The notes under the pieces: generated by a model | What the model was told of the DNA's origin: nothing | The model's input: the letters and a program-made list of their open reading frames with translations, nothing else | Database searches by the model: none | Assembly (NCBI GenBank): GCA_014359885.1 | Contig: JACIYN010000006.1 | Coordinates: 62,001-126,000, forward strand | Direction: 5' to 3' | Source of the DNA: Desulfacinum sp. | GTDB lineage: Bacteria; Desulfobacterota; Syntrophobacteria; Syntrophobacterales; DSM-9756 | DNA length: 64,000 bases | Translations under genes and position numbers: made by a program | Shown here: one piece after another, positions 49,879 through 57,665 of the stretch | How positions within the stretch are numbered: position 1 is the first letter of the stretch | Layout: every line of letters starts with the position of its first letter

Positions 49879-50703
49879 ATGGAAAAGATGCTGGAAGGAA
49901 AGGTCTGTCTCATCACGGGCGCCGGCCGGGGCATCGGCCGGTCGGCGGCCCTGCTCTTTGCGGCCGAAGGCGGCCGCATGGTCCTGAGTGACCTGGATCC
50001 CGGGCCGGTCCAGGAGGTGGTGGAACAGATCAAGGCCGCGGGCGGAGAAGCCGTGGCCCTGGCGGGGGATGTCACGGCGGACGGCTTTGCGGAAAAGTTC
50101 GTCCAGACGGCCGTGGACGCCTTCGGGCCGGACATCCACGTGATCGTGAACAACGCCGGCTACACCTGGGACGGCGTGGTGCACAAGATGACCGACGAGC
50201 AGTGGGAGGCCATGCTCAAGGTCCACTGCACGGCCCCCTTCCGGATCGTGCGGGCCGCGGCCCCCTACATGCGGGAAAACGCCAAAAGGGAAGCCCAGGA
50301 AGGACGCGTGGTGATGCGCAAGATCATCAACGTGAGTTCCGTCGCCGGAACGGACGGCAATCCCGGCCAGGCCAACTATTCCACGGCCAAGTCGGGCATC
50401 CTGGGATTCACCAAGACCCTGGCCAAGGAGTGGGGGCGGTTGAACGTGAACGTGAACGCCGTGGCCTACGGCTGGATCGAAACGCGCCTCACCCAGCCCA
50501 AGGCGGAAGACACCGTGCTGGAAAAGGACGGCAAGAAGATCGCCATCGGCGTTCCCAAAAACCAGCTGGAAGCCTTCCGCATGATGATCCCCCTGGGCCG
50601 GCCCGGAACGCCGGACGAGGCCGCCCGGGTCATGCTCTTTCTGGCCTCGCCCCTTTCCGACTACGTGTCCGGCCAGGTGATCAAGGTCACGGGAGGCTGG
50701 TGA
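49879..50703 (+). CDS. SDR-family dehydrogenase/reductase (3-hydroxyacyl-CoA type likely)
   Basis: A 274-residue classical SDR. Cofactor motif T-G-A-G-R-G-I-G (about 14-21), acidic residue D39-like in V-L-S-D-L-D, which favours NAD, N-N-A-G, then catalytic S in N-V-S-S-V-A-G, Y and K in Y-S-T-A-K-S. FabG-like in layout. In this setting 3-hydroxyacyl-CoA oxidation is the probable role, next to the MaoC hydratase. AAGGAGG stands before the ATG. A 31-unit heptamer array follows the stop. Confidence 0.92.
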   Translation: MEKMLEGKVCLITGAGRGIGRSAALLFAAEGGRMVLSDLDPGPVQEVVEQIKAAGGEAVALAGDVTADGFAEKFVQTAVDAFGPDIHVIVNNAGYTWDGVVHKMTDEQWEAMLKVHCTAPFRIVRAAAPYMRENAKREAQEGRVVMRKIINVSSVAGTDGNPGQANYSTAKSGILGFTKTLAKEWGRLNVNVNAVAYGWIETRLTQPKAEDTVLEKDGKKIAIGVPKNQLEAFRMMIPLGRPGTPDEAARVMLFLASPLSDYVSGQVIKVTGGW

Positions 50704-50707
50704 TTTT

Positions 50708-50924
50708 GGCGTAAGTCGTGAGGCGTGAGTCGTGAGTCGTGAGTCGTGAGTCGTGAGTCGTGAGTCGTGAGTCGTGAGGCGTCAGGCGTCAGTCGTGAGG
50801 CGTCAGGCGTAAGGCGTCAGGCGTAAGGCATCAGGCGGGAGGGGTAAGGAGTGAGGAGTGAGGAGTAAGGAGTGAGGAGTAAGGAGTGAGGGGTGGGGAG
50901 TAAGGAGTGAGGGGTGAGGGGTGG
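50708..50924 (+). repeat. Thirty-one heptamers in one unbroken phase
   Basis: Starting with GGCGTAA and GTCGTGA, 31 units of 7 bp follow without a phase change to GGGGTGG at 50924. The words drift from GTCGTGA (left) through GGCGTCA and GGCGTAA to GGAGTGA and GGAGTAA (right); nearly all agree with G-N-N-G-T-N-A. Confidence 0.97.
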
Positions 50925-50947
50925 TGACTCGGGGTCTGGGACCGGTT

Positions 50948-50981
50948 CTCCCCCCTTTTTCAAAGGGGGGCGGGGGGGATT
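50948..50981. repeat. CCCCCC/AAAGGGGGG palindrome
   Basis: CTCCCCCCTTTTT, CAAAGGGGGGCGGGGGGGATT; same family as at 8755, 18811, 36988, 51986 and 60817. It stands between the heptamer array and the MaoC gene. Confidence 0.88.
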
Positions 50982-51083
50982 GAAGTCATGAAGCGGGGAG
51001 CGCGGGGCGGGGGCTCAGCGCCCCGAAAAAAGGTTCGTCTCGGCGTCCTCGGCGCCTCTGCGGTGAAAAAAAGGAGAAAAGCC

Positions 51084-51923
51084 ATGATCGATACAAGCCG
51101 GGTGGGGCTCACCCTGGGGCCCCTGGACCACAAGGTCACGTGGCGCGATGTGATCCTCTACCACCTGGGGATCGGCGCCCGGGCGGAAGATCTCCACTTC
51201 GTCTGGGAAGGGGCCGCGGGGGGACTCCAGGTCTGCCCGTCCTACGCGGTGATTCCCGCCTTCCAGCCCTTCTTCCGGGTGTTGAAGGAGCTGAAGATCG
51301 ACCTTGGGACCGTGCTCCACGGCGAAGAGGCCATCCGGCTGCACGGGCCCATTCCGTCCGAGGGGATCCTGAAGACCACCGTCAAGGTGGCGGGAATCTA
51401 CGACAAGAAAAAAGCCGCCCTGGTGGTGCTGGAAACCCAAACCACCGATGAAGCCGGGACGGCCCTTTTCGACACCCGGGCGAGCCTCTTTTGCCGCGGG
51501 CTGGGCGGCTGGGGCGGCGATCCCGGGCCCAAGGCGGAAAGCGTTCCTGTGCCCAGGGACCGGGCGCCGGATTTCGAGATTTCCCAAAAGACCACCCAAG
51601 AGCAGGCGGCGCTCTACCGCCTCTCCGGGGACGTGAACCCGCTCCACATCGACCCCGAAACGGCCCGGGCGGCCGGCTTCCCCAGGCCCATCCTCCACGG
51701 GCTCTGCACCTTCGGGTTCGCCACCCGGGCGATCCTGGAAGGGGCCTGCGGCGGGGACGTGAACCGGCTCAAGGCCTTCCAGGTGCGGTTCGCCGACGTG
51801 GTCTTCCCGGGAGACGTCATCACCACCCGGGGCTGGAAGCTCGAGGACGGCCGCTACGCCATCGAGGCCGCCACGGAGCGCGCCGTGGTGCTGTCCCACG
51901 CCCTGGCTGTGGTGGAGGATTAA
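51084..51923 (+). CDS. MaoC-family enoyl-CoA hydratase (hydratase 2 type, two hot-dog domains)
   Basis: A 279-residue (R)-specific enoyl-CoA hydratase, built like the C-terminal hydratase-2 part of peroxisomal MFE-2. The N-terminal hot-dog domain (about 1-150) is degenerate; the C-terminal one has the active-site motif G-D-V-N-P-L-H-I-D-P-E-T-A with Asp and His, and P-I-L-H-G-L. Start at 51084 with AAGGAG; the frame goes further upstream into repeat. The stop TAA is the first unit of a GGATTAA array. It would supply the hydration step for the SDR upstream. Confidence 0.92.
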   Translation: MIDTSRVGLTLGPLDHKVTWRDVILYHLGIGARAEDLHFVWEGAAGGLQVCPSYAVIPAFQPFFRVLKELKIDLGTVLHGEEAIRLHGPIPSEGILKTTVKVAGIYDKKKAALVVLETQTTDEAGTALFDTRASLFCRGLGGWGGDPGPKAESVPVPRDRAPDFEISQKTTQEQAALYRLSGDVNPLHIDPETARAAGFPRPILHGLCTFGFATRAILEGACGGDVNRLKAFQVRFADVVFPGDVITTRGWKLEDGRYAIEAATERAVVLSHALAVVED

Positions 51924-52021
51924 GGATTAGAGGATTAAGGATTAGAGGATTAGTGGATTAGAGGGGGGCAGGACAGCGGGGAGTTCTCCCCCCCGTTTTT
52001 CGAGAAGGGGTCGGAGGGGGT
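51915..52021. repeat. GGATTAA array and CCCCCC palindrome
   Basis: GGATTAA, GGATTAGA, GGATTAA, GGATTAGA, GGATTAGT, GGATTAGA units begin inside the MaoC gene and give its stop. At 51986-52021 a degenerate copy of the CCCCCC element (CCCCCCCGTTTTTCGAGAAG, GGGTCGGAGGGGG) follows. Confidence 0.9.
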
Positions 52022-52093
52022 TGCGGGGATTCCTCCGTTGACGAACGGGCGTCCGGCAAGGCATAAAGAGCCCGACGCCGAGGGAGCTGAGCC

Positions 52094-53227
52094 ATGTATC
52101 GGGAAGAACATCAGATCTTTCGGGAGGCCTTCCGCCGATTTCTGGACCGGGAGGTGGCGCCGCACATGGAACGGTGGGAGGAGGAGGGGATCGTCCCCCG
52201 GCAGGTGTGGCGCACCATGGGGGAGGCGGGGTTTCTCTGTCCGTGGCTTCCCGAGGAATACGGCGGGAGCGGCGCCGATTTCCTCTATTCGGTCATCATC
52301 GCCGAGGAGCTGGCCAAGGCCGGGGCGGTGAGCGTCATGGCGCCGCTCCACAGCGACATCGTGGCCCCGTACCTGTACGCCCTGGGAACGGAAGACCAGA
52401 AAAGGCGCTGGCTTCCCCGGTGCGCATCGGGCGAGGTGATCCTGGCCGTGGCCATGACGGAACCCAACACGGGTTCGGACCTGGCCGCCATCCGCACCCG
52501 GGCCGAGCGGGACGGGGACTTCTGGGTCTTGAACGGCCAGAAGACCTTCATCTCCAACGGCATCCTGGCGGATCTGGTGATCGTGGCCTGCCGCACCGGG
52601 CCGCCCGATTCGGGCGCCAAGGGCATCAGCCTCATCTGCGTGGAACGGGACGCGCCGGGATTCACCCGGGGCCGCAACCTGAAAAAGATGGGCCTGCACG
52701 CCCAGGACACCGCCGAACTCATCTTCGACGACTGCCGCGTGCCGGCGGGAAACCTCCTGGGGCGGCTCCACGGCGGCTTCTACCACCTGATGGACCACCT
52801 GCAGCAGGAACGGATCATGGCCGCCGTCATGGCCCAGGCCATGGCCGAGGCCATGCTGGAGATGACCATCCACTACGCGCGGGGGCGCACCGCCTTCGGG
52901 CAGCCCATCGCCTCCTTCCAGCACAACGCCTTCAAGATCGTGGACATGGCCACGGAGGTGAAGCTGGGGCGCGCGTTCCTGGATCGCCTCATCGGGGATC
53001 ACATGGAGGGGAAGGACATCGTCACCGATGTCTCCATGGCCAAGGCGTGGATCGCGGAGATGGCCAACCGGGTGGCCTACCAGTGCGTGCAGCTCCACGG
53101 CGGGTACGGCTACATGGAAGAATACCCCATCAGCCGCTTCTACCGGGATGTTCGGGTCATTCCCATCTTCGCGGGCACCACGGAAGTGATGAAGCTCATC
53201 GTGGCCAAACGGCTGGGGCTTTTGTGA
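52094..53227 (+). CDS. Acyl-CoA dehydrogenase, long-chain (ACADL) type
   Basis: A 377-residue acyl-CoA dehydrogenase. M-T-E-P-N-T-G-S-D and A-F-G-Q-P-I are FAD/substrate motifs. The YEG Glu is absent (F359-A-G-T-T-E); instead Glu239 in L-Q-Q-E-R-I corresponds to the base of long-chain acyl-CoA dehydrogenase, and the surrounding G-F-Y-H-L-M also resembles that enzyme. H-G-G-Y-G-Y-M-E precedes the end. It lies 19 bp before the next dehydrogenase gene and is clearly cotranscribed with it. Confidence 0.94.
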   Translation: MYREEHQIFREAFRRFLDREVAPHMERWEEEGIVPRQVWRTMGEAGFLCPWLPEEYGGSGADFLYSVIIAEELAKAGAVSVMAPLHSDIVAPYLYALGTEDQKRRWLPRCASGEVILAVAMTEPNTGSDLAAIRTRAERDGDFWVLNGQKTFISNGILADLVIVACRTGPPDSGAKGISLICVERDAPGFTRGRNLKKMGLHAQDTAELIFDDCRVPAGNLLGRLHGGFYHLMDHLQQERIMAAVMAQAMAEAMLEMTIHYARGRTAFGQPIASFQHNAFKIVDMATEVKLGRAFLDRLIGDHMEGKDIVTDVSMAKAWIAEMANRVAYQCVQLHGGYGYMEEYPISRFYRDVRVIPIFAGTTEVMKLIVAKRLGLL

Positions 53228-53246
53228 AACCACCAAGGAGGGACCC

Positions 53247-54398
53247 ATGAATTTCGACTTTCCAGAGGAACTGAAGATCCTGAAGGAGGAGGCCTACAAG
53301 TTCGCCGTGCGGGAATTCACGCCCGTTTCCAAGGAATGCGACCGGGAGGAGAAGTTCCCCCGGGAGGTGTGGAAGAAGGCGTGCGAATACGGGTTCATCG
53401 GCGCCTGGATTCCCGAGGAATACGGGGGTGCCGGGGCGGGATTCCTGGCCAACACCATCATCACCGAGCAGTTCAGCCGGGTGGACATGGGCATCGGGCT
53501 CATCATGGCGTCCTGCTTCGGAGCCGAAAACATCTACCTTTACGGCTCGGAAGAGCAGAAGAAGGAATACCTTCCGCGGATCGCCGCCGGGGAGATCATC
53601 TTCGCCGGGGCCTACACGGAGCCCAACGCGGGAACGGACGTGGCGGGCATCCGCACCCGGGCGGTCCGAGACGGCGACCATTTCGTCCTGAACGGCCAGA
53701 AGATGTTCATCACCAACGGCACCATCTGCGACTACTTCGTGGTCTTCTGCATCACCAACCCGGACGGGCCCCGCCACAAGCGCTTCAGCCTGCTCATCGT
53801 GGACGCCAAGTCGGAGGGCATCACCCGCAACAAGATCCAGGGCAAGATGGGCATCCGGGCCAGCGACACGGCGGAGATCAGCTTCGAAGACGTGCGGGTG
53901 CCGGCGGAAAACATCGTGGGCAAGGAAGGCAACGGCTTCTACCAGCTCATGGACTTCTTCAACACCACCCGCACCATGGTGGCCGGCCAGGGCGTGGGCC
54001 TGGCCCAGGGCGCCCTGGACAAGGCGGCCCAATACGTTCAGGAGCGGGAAGTCTTCGGCCAGCCCCTGGCCAACTTCCAGGGCGTGCAGTTCCAGCTGGC
54101 GGAGATGGCCACGCGCATCGAGCTGGCCCGGCAGCTCACCTACAAGGCGGCGTGGCTGGTGGACCAGGGCCGGATCGATCCCAAGCTGAGCGCCATGGCC
54201 AAGTACTACGCGGGCGAGACGGCCGTGTGGGTGGCCGACAAGGCGTTGCAGCTCCACGGCGGCTACGGCTACATCGACGAATACGACGTACAGCGCTTCT
54301 ACCGGGACGCCAAGATCCTGGAGATCTACGAAGGCACCAAGGAAGCGGAAAAGCTCACCATCGCCAAGATCGTGCTGAAGGAATACCAGAAGGGCTAG
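53247..54398 (+). CDS. Acyl-CoA dehydrogenase, short/medium-chain type
   Basis: A 383-residue acyl-CoA dehydrogenase with the usual catalytic Glu362 in Y-E-G-T-K-E. Other motifs are Y-T-E-P-N-A-G-T-D, F-I-T-N-G, V-F-G-Q-P-L and H-G-G-Y-G-Y-I-D-E-Y. It is of the butyryl/glutaconyl-type branch by appearance, but chain length is inferred only. It follows the long-chain type dehydrogenase by 19 bp, and a TetR gene follows, so one transcript probably carries all three. Confidence 0.95.
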   Translation: MNFDFPEELKILKEEAYKFAVREFTPVSKECDREEKFPREVWKKACEYGFIGAWIPEEYGGAGAGFLANTIITEQFSRVDMGIGLIMASCFGAENIYLYGSEEQKKEYLPRIAAGEIIFAGAYTEPNAGTDVAGIRTRAVRDGDHFVLNGQKMFITNGTICDYFVVFCITNPDGPRHKRFSLLIVDAKSEGITRNKIQGKMGIRASDTAEISFEDVRVPAENIVGKEGNGFYQLMDFFNTTRTMVAGQGVGLAQGALDKAAQYVQEREVFGQPLANFQGVQFQLAEMATRIELARQLTYKAAWLVDQGRIDPKLSAMAKYYAGETAVWVADKALQLHGGYGYIDEYDVQRFYRDAKILEIYEGTKEAEKLTIAKIVLKEYQKG

Positions 54399-54428
54399 AG
54401 GGCGCCACAACAGGCGGCGGGGCTCCGG

Positions 54429-54449
54429 TCCCGCCGCTCAAAGGCGGGA
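54429..54449. other. Hairpin before the TetR gene
   Basis: TCCCGCC (54429-54435) and GGCGGGA (54443-54449) enclose GCTCAAA and stand just before the AAAAGG ribosome site of the TetR gene. It may be an attenuator or a repressor site; there is no T run. Confidence 0.5.
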
Positions 54450-54459
54450 AAAGGTTCCC

Positions 54460-55065
54460 ATGAAGGAAGACAAAAAGGACACGGCGGCGGAGATCCTCCA
54501 GGCCGCCCGCCAGCTTTTCTACGAAAAGGGCTACGAAAACGCCAGCACCCGGGAGATCTCCGCCCGGGTGGGCATCAGCAAGGCGGCCCTCTACCACCAC
54601 TTCCGGAACAAGGAAGAAATCCTCTTTCGGATCTGCCTGCAGGCGGCCGATGAACTGGTGGACAACATGCGCCGGGCCATCGCCCGGAACGTGGGCTCGG
54701 GAAAGCCGCTCAAGGAGCAGCTCACCGACATCCTCATCGAATACCTTCGCACCTACATGAAAAACGAAAATTTCAATAAGATCCTCTTTCACGACATGGA
54801 GTACCTGCCGGAAGACAAAAAGCGGGTCATCCTGGACAAGGAAAAGGAAAACGTCCACCAGCTGAGGGCCTACCTGGCCGCCCTCATGGGCGACGGCGCC
54901 ATCCGCCCCGTCAATCCCACCGTGCTCACCTTTTCCCTCATCAGCTCCCTCCACTGGCTCTACTTCTGGTACAAGCCCGGAGGACCGCTCACCCTGGAAG
55001 ACGTGGCCGAACACATCGCCGACCTCTTCCTCCACGGCCTCCTGCCGGGGAAAGGTGAAAGGTGA
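54460..55065 (+). CDS. TetR-family regulator of the acyl-CoA operon
   Basis: A 201-residue TetR repressor. Helix-turn-helix A-S-T-R-E-I-S-A-R-V-G-I-S-K-A-A-L-Y-H-H-F (about 28-48) and a variable ligand domain with hydrophobic helices. Located last in the operon of thiolase, synthetase, SDR, hydratase and two dehydrogenases, it likely senses an acyl-CoA and may bind the dyad at 45126 and the related one at 33132; this is inference. The C-terminal L-P-G-K-G-E-R comes from a GGTGAAA heptamer array. Confidence 0.93.
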   Translation: MKEDKKDTAAEILQAARQLFYEKGYENASTREISARVGISKAALYHHFRNKEEILFRICLQAADELVDNMRRAIARNVGSGKPLKEQLTDILIEYLRTYMKNENFNKILFHDMEYLPEDKKRVILDKEKENVHQLRAYLAALMGDGAIRPVNPTVLTFSLISSLHWLYFWYKPGGPLTLEDVAEHIADLFLHGLLPGKGER

Positions 55066-55130
55066 AAGGTAAAAGGTGAAAGGCGAAAGGTAAAAGGGCA
55101 AAGGTAAAAGGTGAAAGGGCAAAGGGGCAC
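55047..55130 (+). repeat. GGTGAAA-type heptamer array at the TetR gene end
   Basis: GGGGAAA, GGTGAAA, GGTGAAA, GGTAAAA, GGTGAAA, GGCGAAA, GGTAAAA, GGGCAAA, GGTAAAA, GGTGAAA, GGGCAAA, GGGGCAC are in one 7-bp phase; the first three contain the stop. Confidence 0.96.
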
Positions 55131-55213
55131 GGCGGAAAGTTCGGAACCGCGCCCACAAAAATGCTCCACCCCCATTCGTCCACCTTGACAACCCCCGCCT
55201 CCGGCGCCACCTT

Positions 55214-55367
55214 CCTCACCCCTCACCCCTCACCCCTCACCCCTCACCCCTCACCCCTCACCCCTCACGGCTCACGGCTCACGCCTCACGCCTCACGCCT
55301 CACGCCTCACGCCTCACGCCTCACGCCTAACGCCTAACGCCTAACGCCTAACGCCTCACGCCTGAAG
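55214..55367 (-). repeat. Twenty-two CCTCACC/CCTCACG/CCTAACG heptamers at the manA gene end
   Basis: The array begins with CCTCACC units, goes through CTCACGG and CTCACGC, and ends with CTAACGC units; phase is kept to 55367. It includes the manA stop. In the manA sense it is G-rich, as all arrays after stop codons. Confidence 0.96.
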
Positions 55368-56603
55368 CTCCAGGGGAACGCGCACCAGGAACACATCCGA
55401 AGGTTCCGCCGCCCGCAGCCGGTAGGCCGGAAGGATGGCGGGCACGAAAAAGCCCCGGCCCCGCCGGTATTCCAGGCGCCCCGCGCCGCCGCTCCCATCC
55501 CAGGCAATCTCTCCGGCGCCTTGAGCCACGAAGAGCACCTCCGGGCCGCCGGGCCGGGAAAGCGTTTCTTCGTCTCCCCCGTCCGGCCGGAGCCGTTGCA
55601 CCTCAAAGTCCGGGCACGGGACGGAATAGACCGTTCGCCGCGCCGCAGGATCAGGCGTGAGGATAGGGGGCGTTCCCGGCCGGAAGCGAAGGATTTCCAG
55701 CAGGGCGTCCACGTCCTTGTATTTCGGGGTGAGCCCTAAGCGCACCACGTTGTCCGAATTGGCCATGCACTCGACGATGTTTCCCTTGAGGTACGCGTGG
55801 GGGAGTCCCGCGTCCAGGAAAACGGCCTCACCGGCTTGGAGTTCCAGCCGGTTCAGGAAAAGGAGGACCAGGAGCCCCACATCCTCCGCGCCGTACTTTT
55901 CGTAAAGCGACAGGTAGAGATCGGCCAGGCTGTCCGGGTCCCGCCGGCCAGAAAACCGGCTGGCCAGGGATTGGGTGGTGCGTTGGAGGAGATCCAGGCG
56001 CTCCCGGGCCGTTTGGAGAAGCCGCGTGAAGGCCCGGCGGATCGCCTCCTCTTCCGGCCCGTACCCTTCCAGCCGGGCCGGATCGCCCGTGAAATCCTGG
56101 AGTTCGGGAAAGGCGCGAACGATTTCGATCCACCGGCTCAGCGGCTTGAATCCCGCCAGTGCCCGCAGGGATTCCAGGGCGATGGCGATCTCGGGCTTGT
56201 GGTTGGCGTCCGGGTAGTGTTCCGGGTCCCGCGCGTGGAGCGCCTCGGCCTGCGTCTTGTCGGGATGAGCCTGGATGGAAAGGGGCTCGGCGGCGGAAAG
56301 GATCTTGAAAAGGAAGGGCAGGCGGCTTCCGAACGCCCTCTGCACCCGGGGCCCCAGGGCGGCGTCCGGCCGGCGGGAGACGACCTCATGGAGCGGCAGC
56401 GTCTCCCCGTTCCATTCCAGCAGGGACGGCGCCGATGGATGGGCCCCCACCCACAGTTCCGCGGCGGGGGCGTCGGGGGGATTGTCCGCGCCCAGCAGAC
56501 GGGGGATGAAGGCGGTGGGGCCCCGTTCGCCCCAGGCGTAGGGTTGGATGGGATTGTGCAGCCGGTAGGGCCGCGCTTCCAGTGCAAGGTGCTTCGCATC
56601 CAT
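55356..56603 (-). CDS. manA: Mannose-6-phosphate isomerase, class I
   Basis: A 415-residue type I phosphomannose isomerase, converting fructose 6-phosphate and mannose 6-phosphate. Zinc-binding signatures are Q-A-H-P-D-K (about 110), H-K-P-E (about 134) and, later, L-P-H-A-Y-L; the catalytic Arg is expected in V-V-R-L-G-L-T-P-K. The cupin C-terminal domain is complete. It is a single gene, convergent with the TetR gene, and not linked to the acyl-CoA genes around it. Its stop lies in the heptamer array. Confidence 0.95.
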   Translation of the reverse strand: MDAKHLALEARPYRLHNPIQPYAWGERGPTAFIPRLLGADNPPDAPAAELWVGAHPSAPSLLEWNGETLPLHEVVSRRPDAALGPRVQRAFGSRLPFLFKILSAAEPLSIQAHPDKTQAEALHARDPEHYPDANHKPEIAIALESLRALAGFKPLSRWIEIVRAFPELQDFTGDPARLEGYGPEEEAIRRAFTRLLQTARERLDLLQRTTQSLASRFSGRRDPDSLADLYLSLYEKYGAEDVGLLVLLFLNRLELQAGEAVFLDAGLPHAYLKGNIVECMANSDNVVRLGLTPKYKDVDALLEILRFRPGTPPILTPDPAARRTVYSVPCPDFEVQRLRPDGGDEETLSRPGGPEVLFVAQGAGEIAWDGSGGAGRLEYRRGRGFFVPAILPAYRLRAAEPSDVFLVRVPLELQA

Positions 56604-56768
56604 GATTGAACCTCCGTTATGGCGGCAAGAGCCGTCGCTGCTTTCAGCCTTGTTTCAAAGCCATGGGCGTTCATGGGCGTCCATTGGCGGTCCTTTTTTC
56701 GCAAAGATCTTCCGGGAAGCCGGATTTCCCTGTTCCCACGGGGCGATCCCGCATGGAGGGCATCCCTT

Positions 56769-56796
56769 GTGGGGGCGGTTCGCGAACCGCCCCTGC
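56769..56796. repeat. GGGGGCGGTTCG palindrome
   Basis: GTGGGGGCGGTTCG and CGAACCGCCCCTGC form an inverted repeat, a two-base variant of the copy at 49612. Confidence 0.88.
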
Positions 56797-56888
56797 GCCG
56801 GGTAGCCGTCTGGGAACGGGTATATGGAGGTAGCCGGGTTACCCATTTTATATGAAACGCGGCCTCCTTCCGTTCGTGCGCACGGCCT

Positions 56889-56920
56889 GTAGGGGCGAAT
56901 AATCATTCGCCCCTACAGGG
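56889..56920. repeat. Perfect GTAGGGGCGAAT palindrome, centre inverted
   Basis: CTGTAGGGGCGAAT, AATC, ATTCGCCCCTACAG. Identical arms to the copy at 28491, with the 4-bp centre in the other orientation. Confidence 0.92.
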
Positions 56921-57342
56921 GCCTGCTTACCAAAGATGCGTTTCATCCTTCGTTGTCACGGGCCGTCCGTGATGGGGGTTTATGTGAAAGAGAACCGCGA
57001 ATGAACGCGAATAGACGCAAATCTTTCTACTTGTAGGAACTGCGAAGACCGCAATGAGGGTGCCCGGCAATGCAATGCGCGAGCAGTGACTCATAGAAAA
57101 TGGCCTATTGCGGCGTTCCGACAAATGCCCTTGCTCCGGCCCGCTCTTTCATCCGTGCGGGGTGGCGCGAGGGGAGCCATGACTGTTAGGGAAGCTTCCT
57201 GGAGTGAATCTCCGGAACCCGCCGGCGTGAAAAGAATAGCAAGAAACCCGGCCCCGTGTCCCGTCCAAACGGACGCCTCCTTGTGCATGCCGGAGCATGG
57301 GCGGATGTCCGCCCTCCGCATGACCTTTCTTTCACTTTATTA

Positions 57343-57371
57343 TTGACGAGTTGTGGAAGCTCCACTAGAGT
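57343..57371 (+). promoter_or_regulatory. Sigma-70 type promoter of the porin gene
   Basis: TTGACG at 57343-57348, a 17-bp spacer and TAGAGT at 57366-57371, in the most A/T-rich stretch of the region. It leaves a leader of about 290 nt before the ATG at 57666. A second TTGACA near 57464 and a small hairpin (CCGATC, CTT, GATCGG) lie in the leader. Confidence 0.6.
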
Positions 57372-57665
57372 GACCATGCGCCCGGTTGACTCCAGGGGCA
57401 GGAGTTCCGGGCTTCCGGCGTGAATTCGGGGTTTCCCCCGGAAAGACCACACTCAACTCCCGCTTTTGACAGGCACCGATCCTTGATCGGCAATTCGACC
57501 CGCAGCATCGAAGTTTCATCTTCCTCTTGGGTGACAAGCGTTTTGTTCCTTTGATTTTAGGCGCGGAAAGGAGGTGACGAAAGAGCGAGGGAAGCGCCGG
57601 CAGGGTAGGAGAGGCGATAGGAAGTGCTTTGCTTCAAACCAACCGGAAAAGAGAAGAGGAAAGAG

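Larger units (their letters stand above)
56604..57342. other. Long non-coding region between manA and the porin gene
   Basis: About 740 bp without a credible gene. It holds the palindromes at 56769 and 56889 and the short element CGCGAATGAACGCGAATAG near 56997-57015. Small ORFs here have no family match or ribosome site. The rest of the gap to 57665 carries a promoter and a long leader. Confidence 0.6.

Noticed and set aside
50708..50924. CRISPR array
   Set aside because: Units are 7 bp, contiguous and without spacers; there are no cas genes in the window.
57086..57346. ORF of 86 codons upstream of the porin
   Set aside because: No ribosome site, no recognisable domain, composition not like the other genes, and it runs into the promoter.
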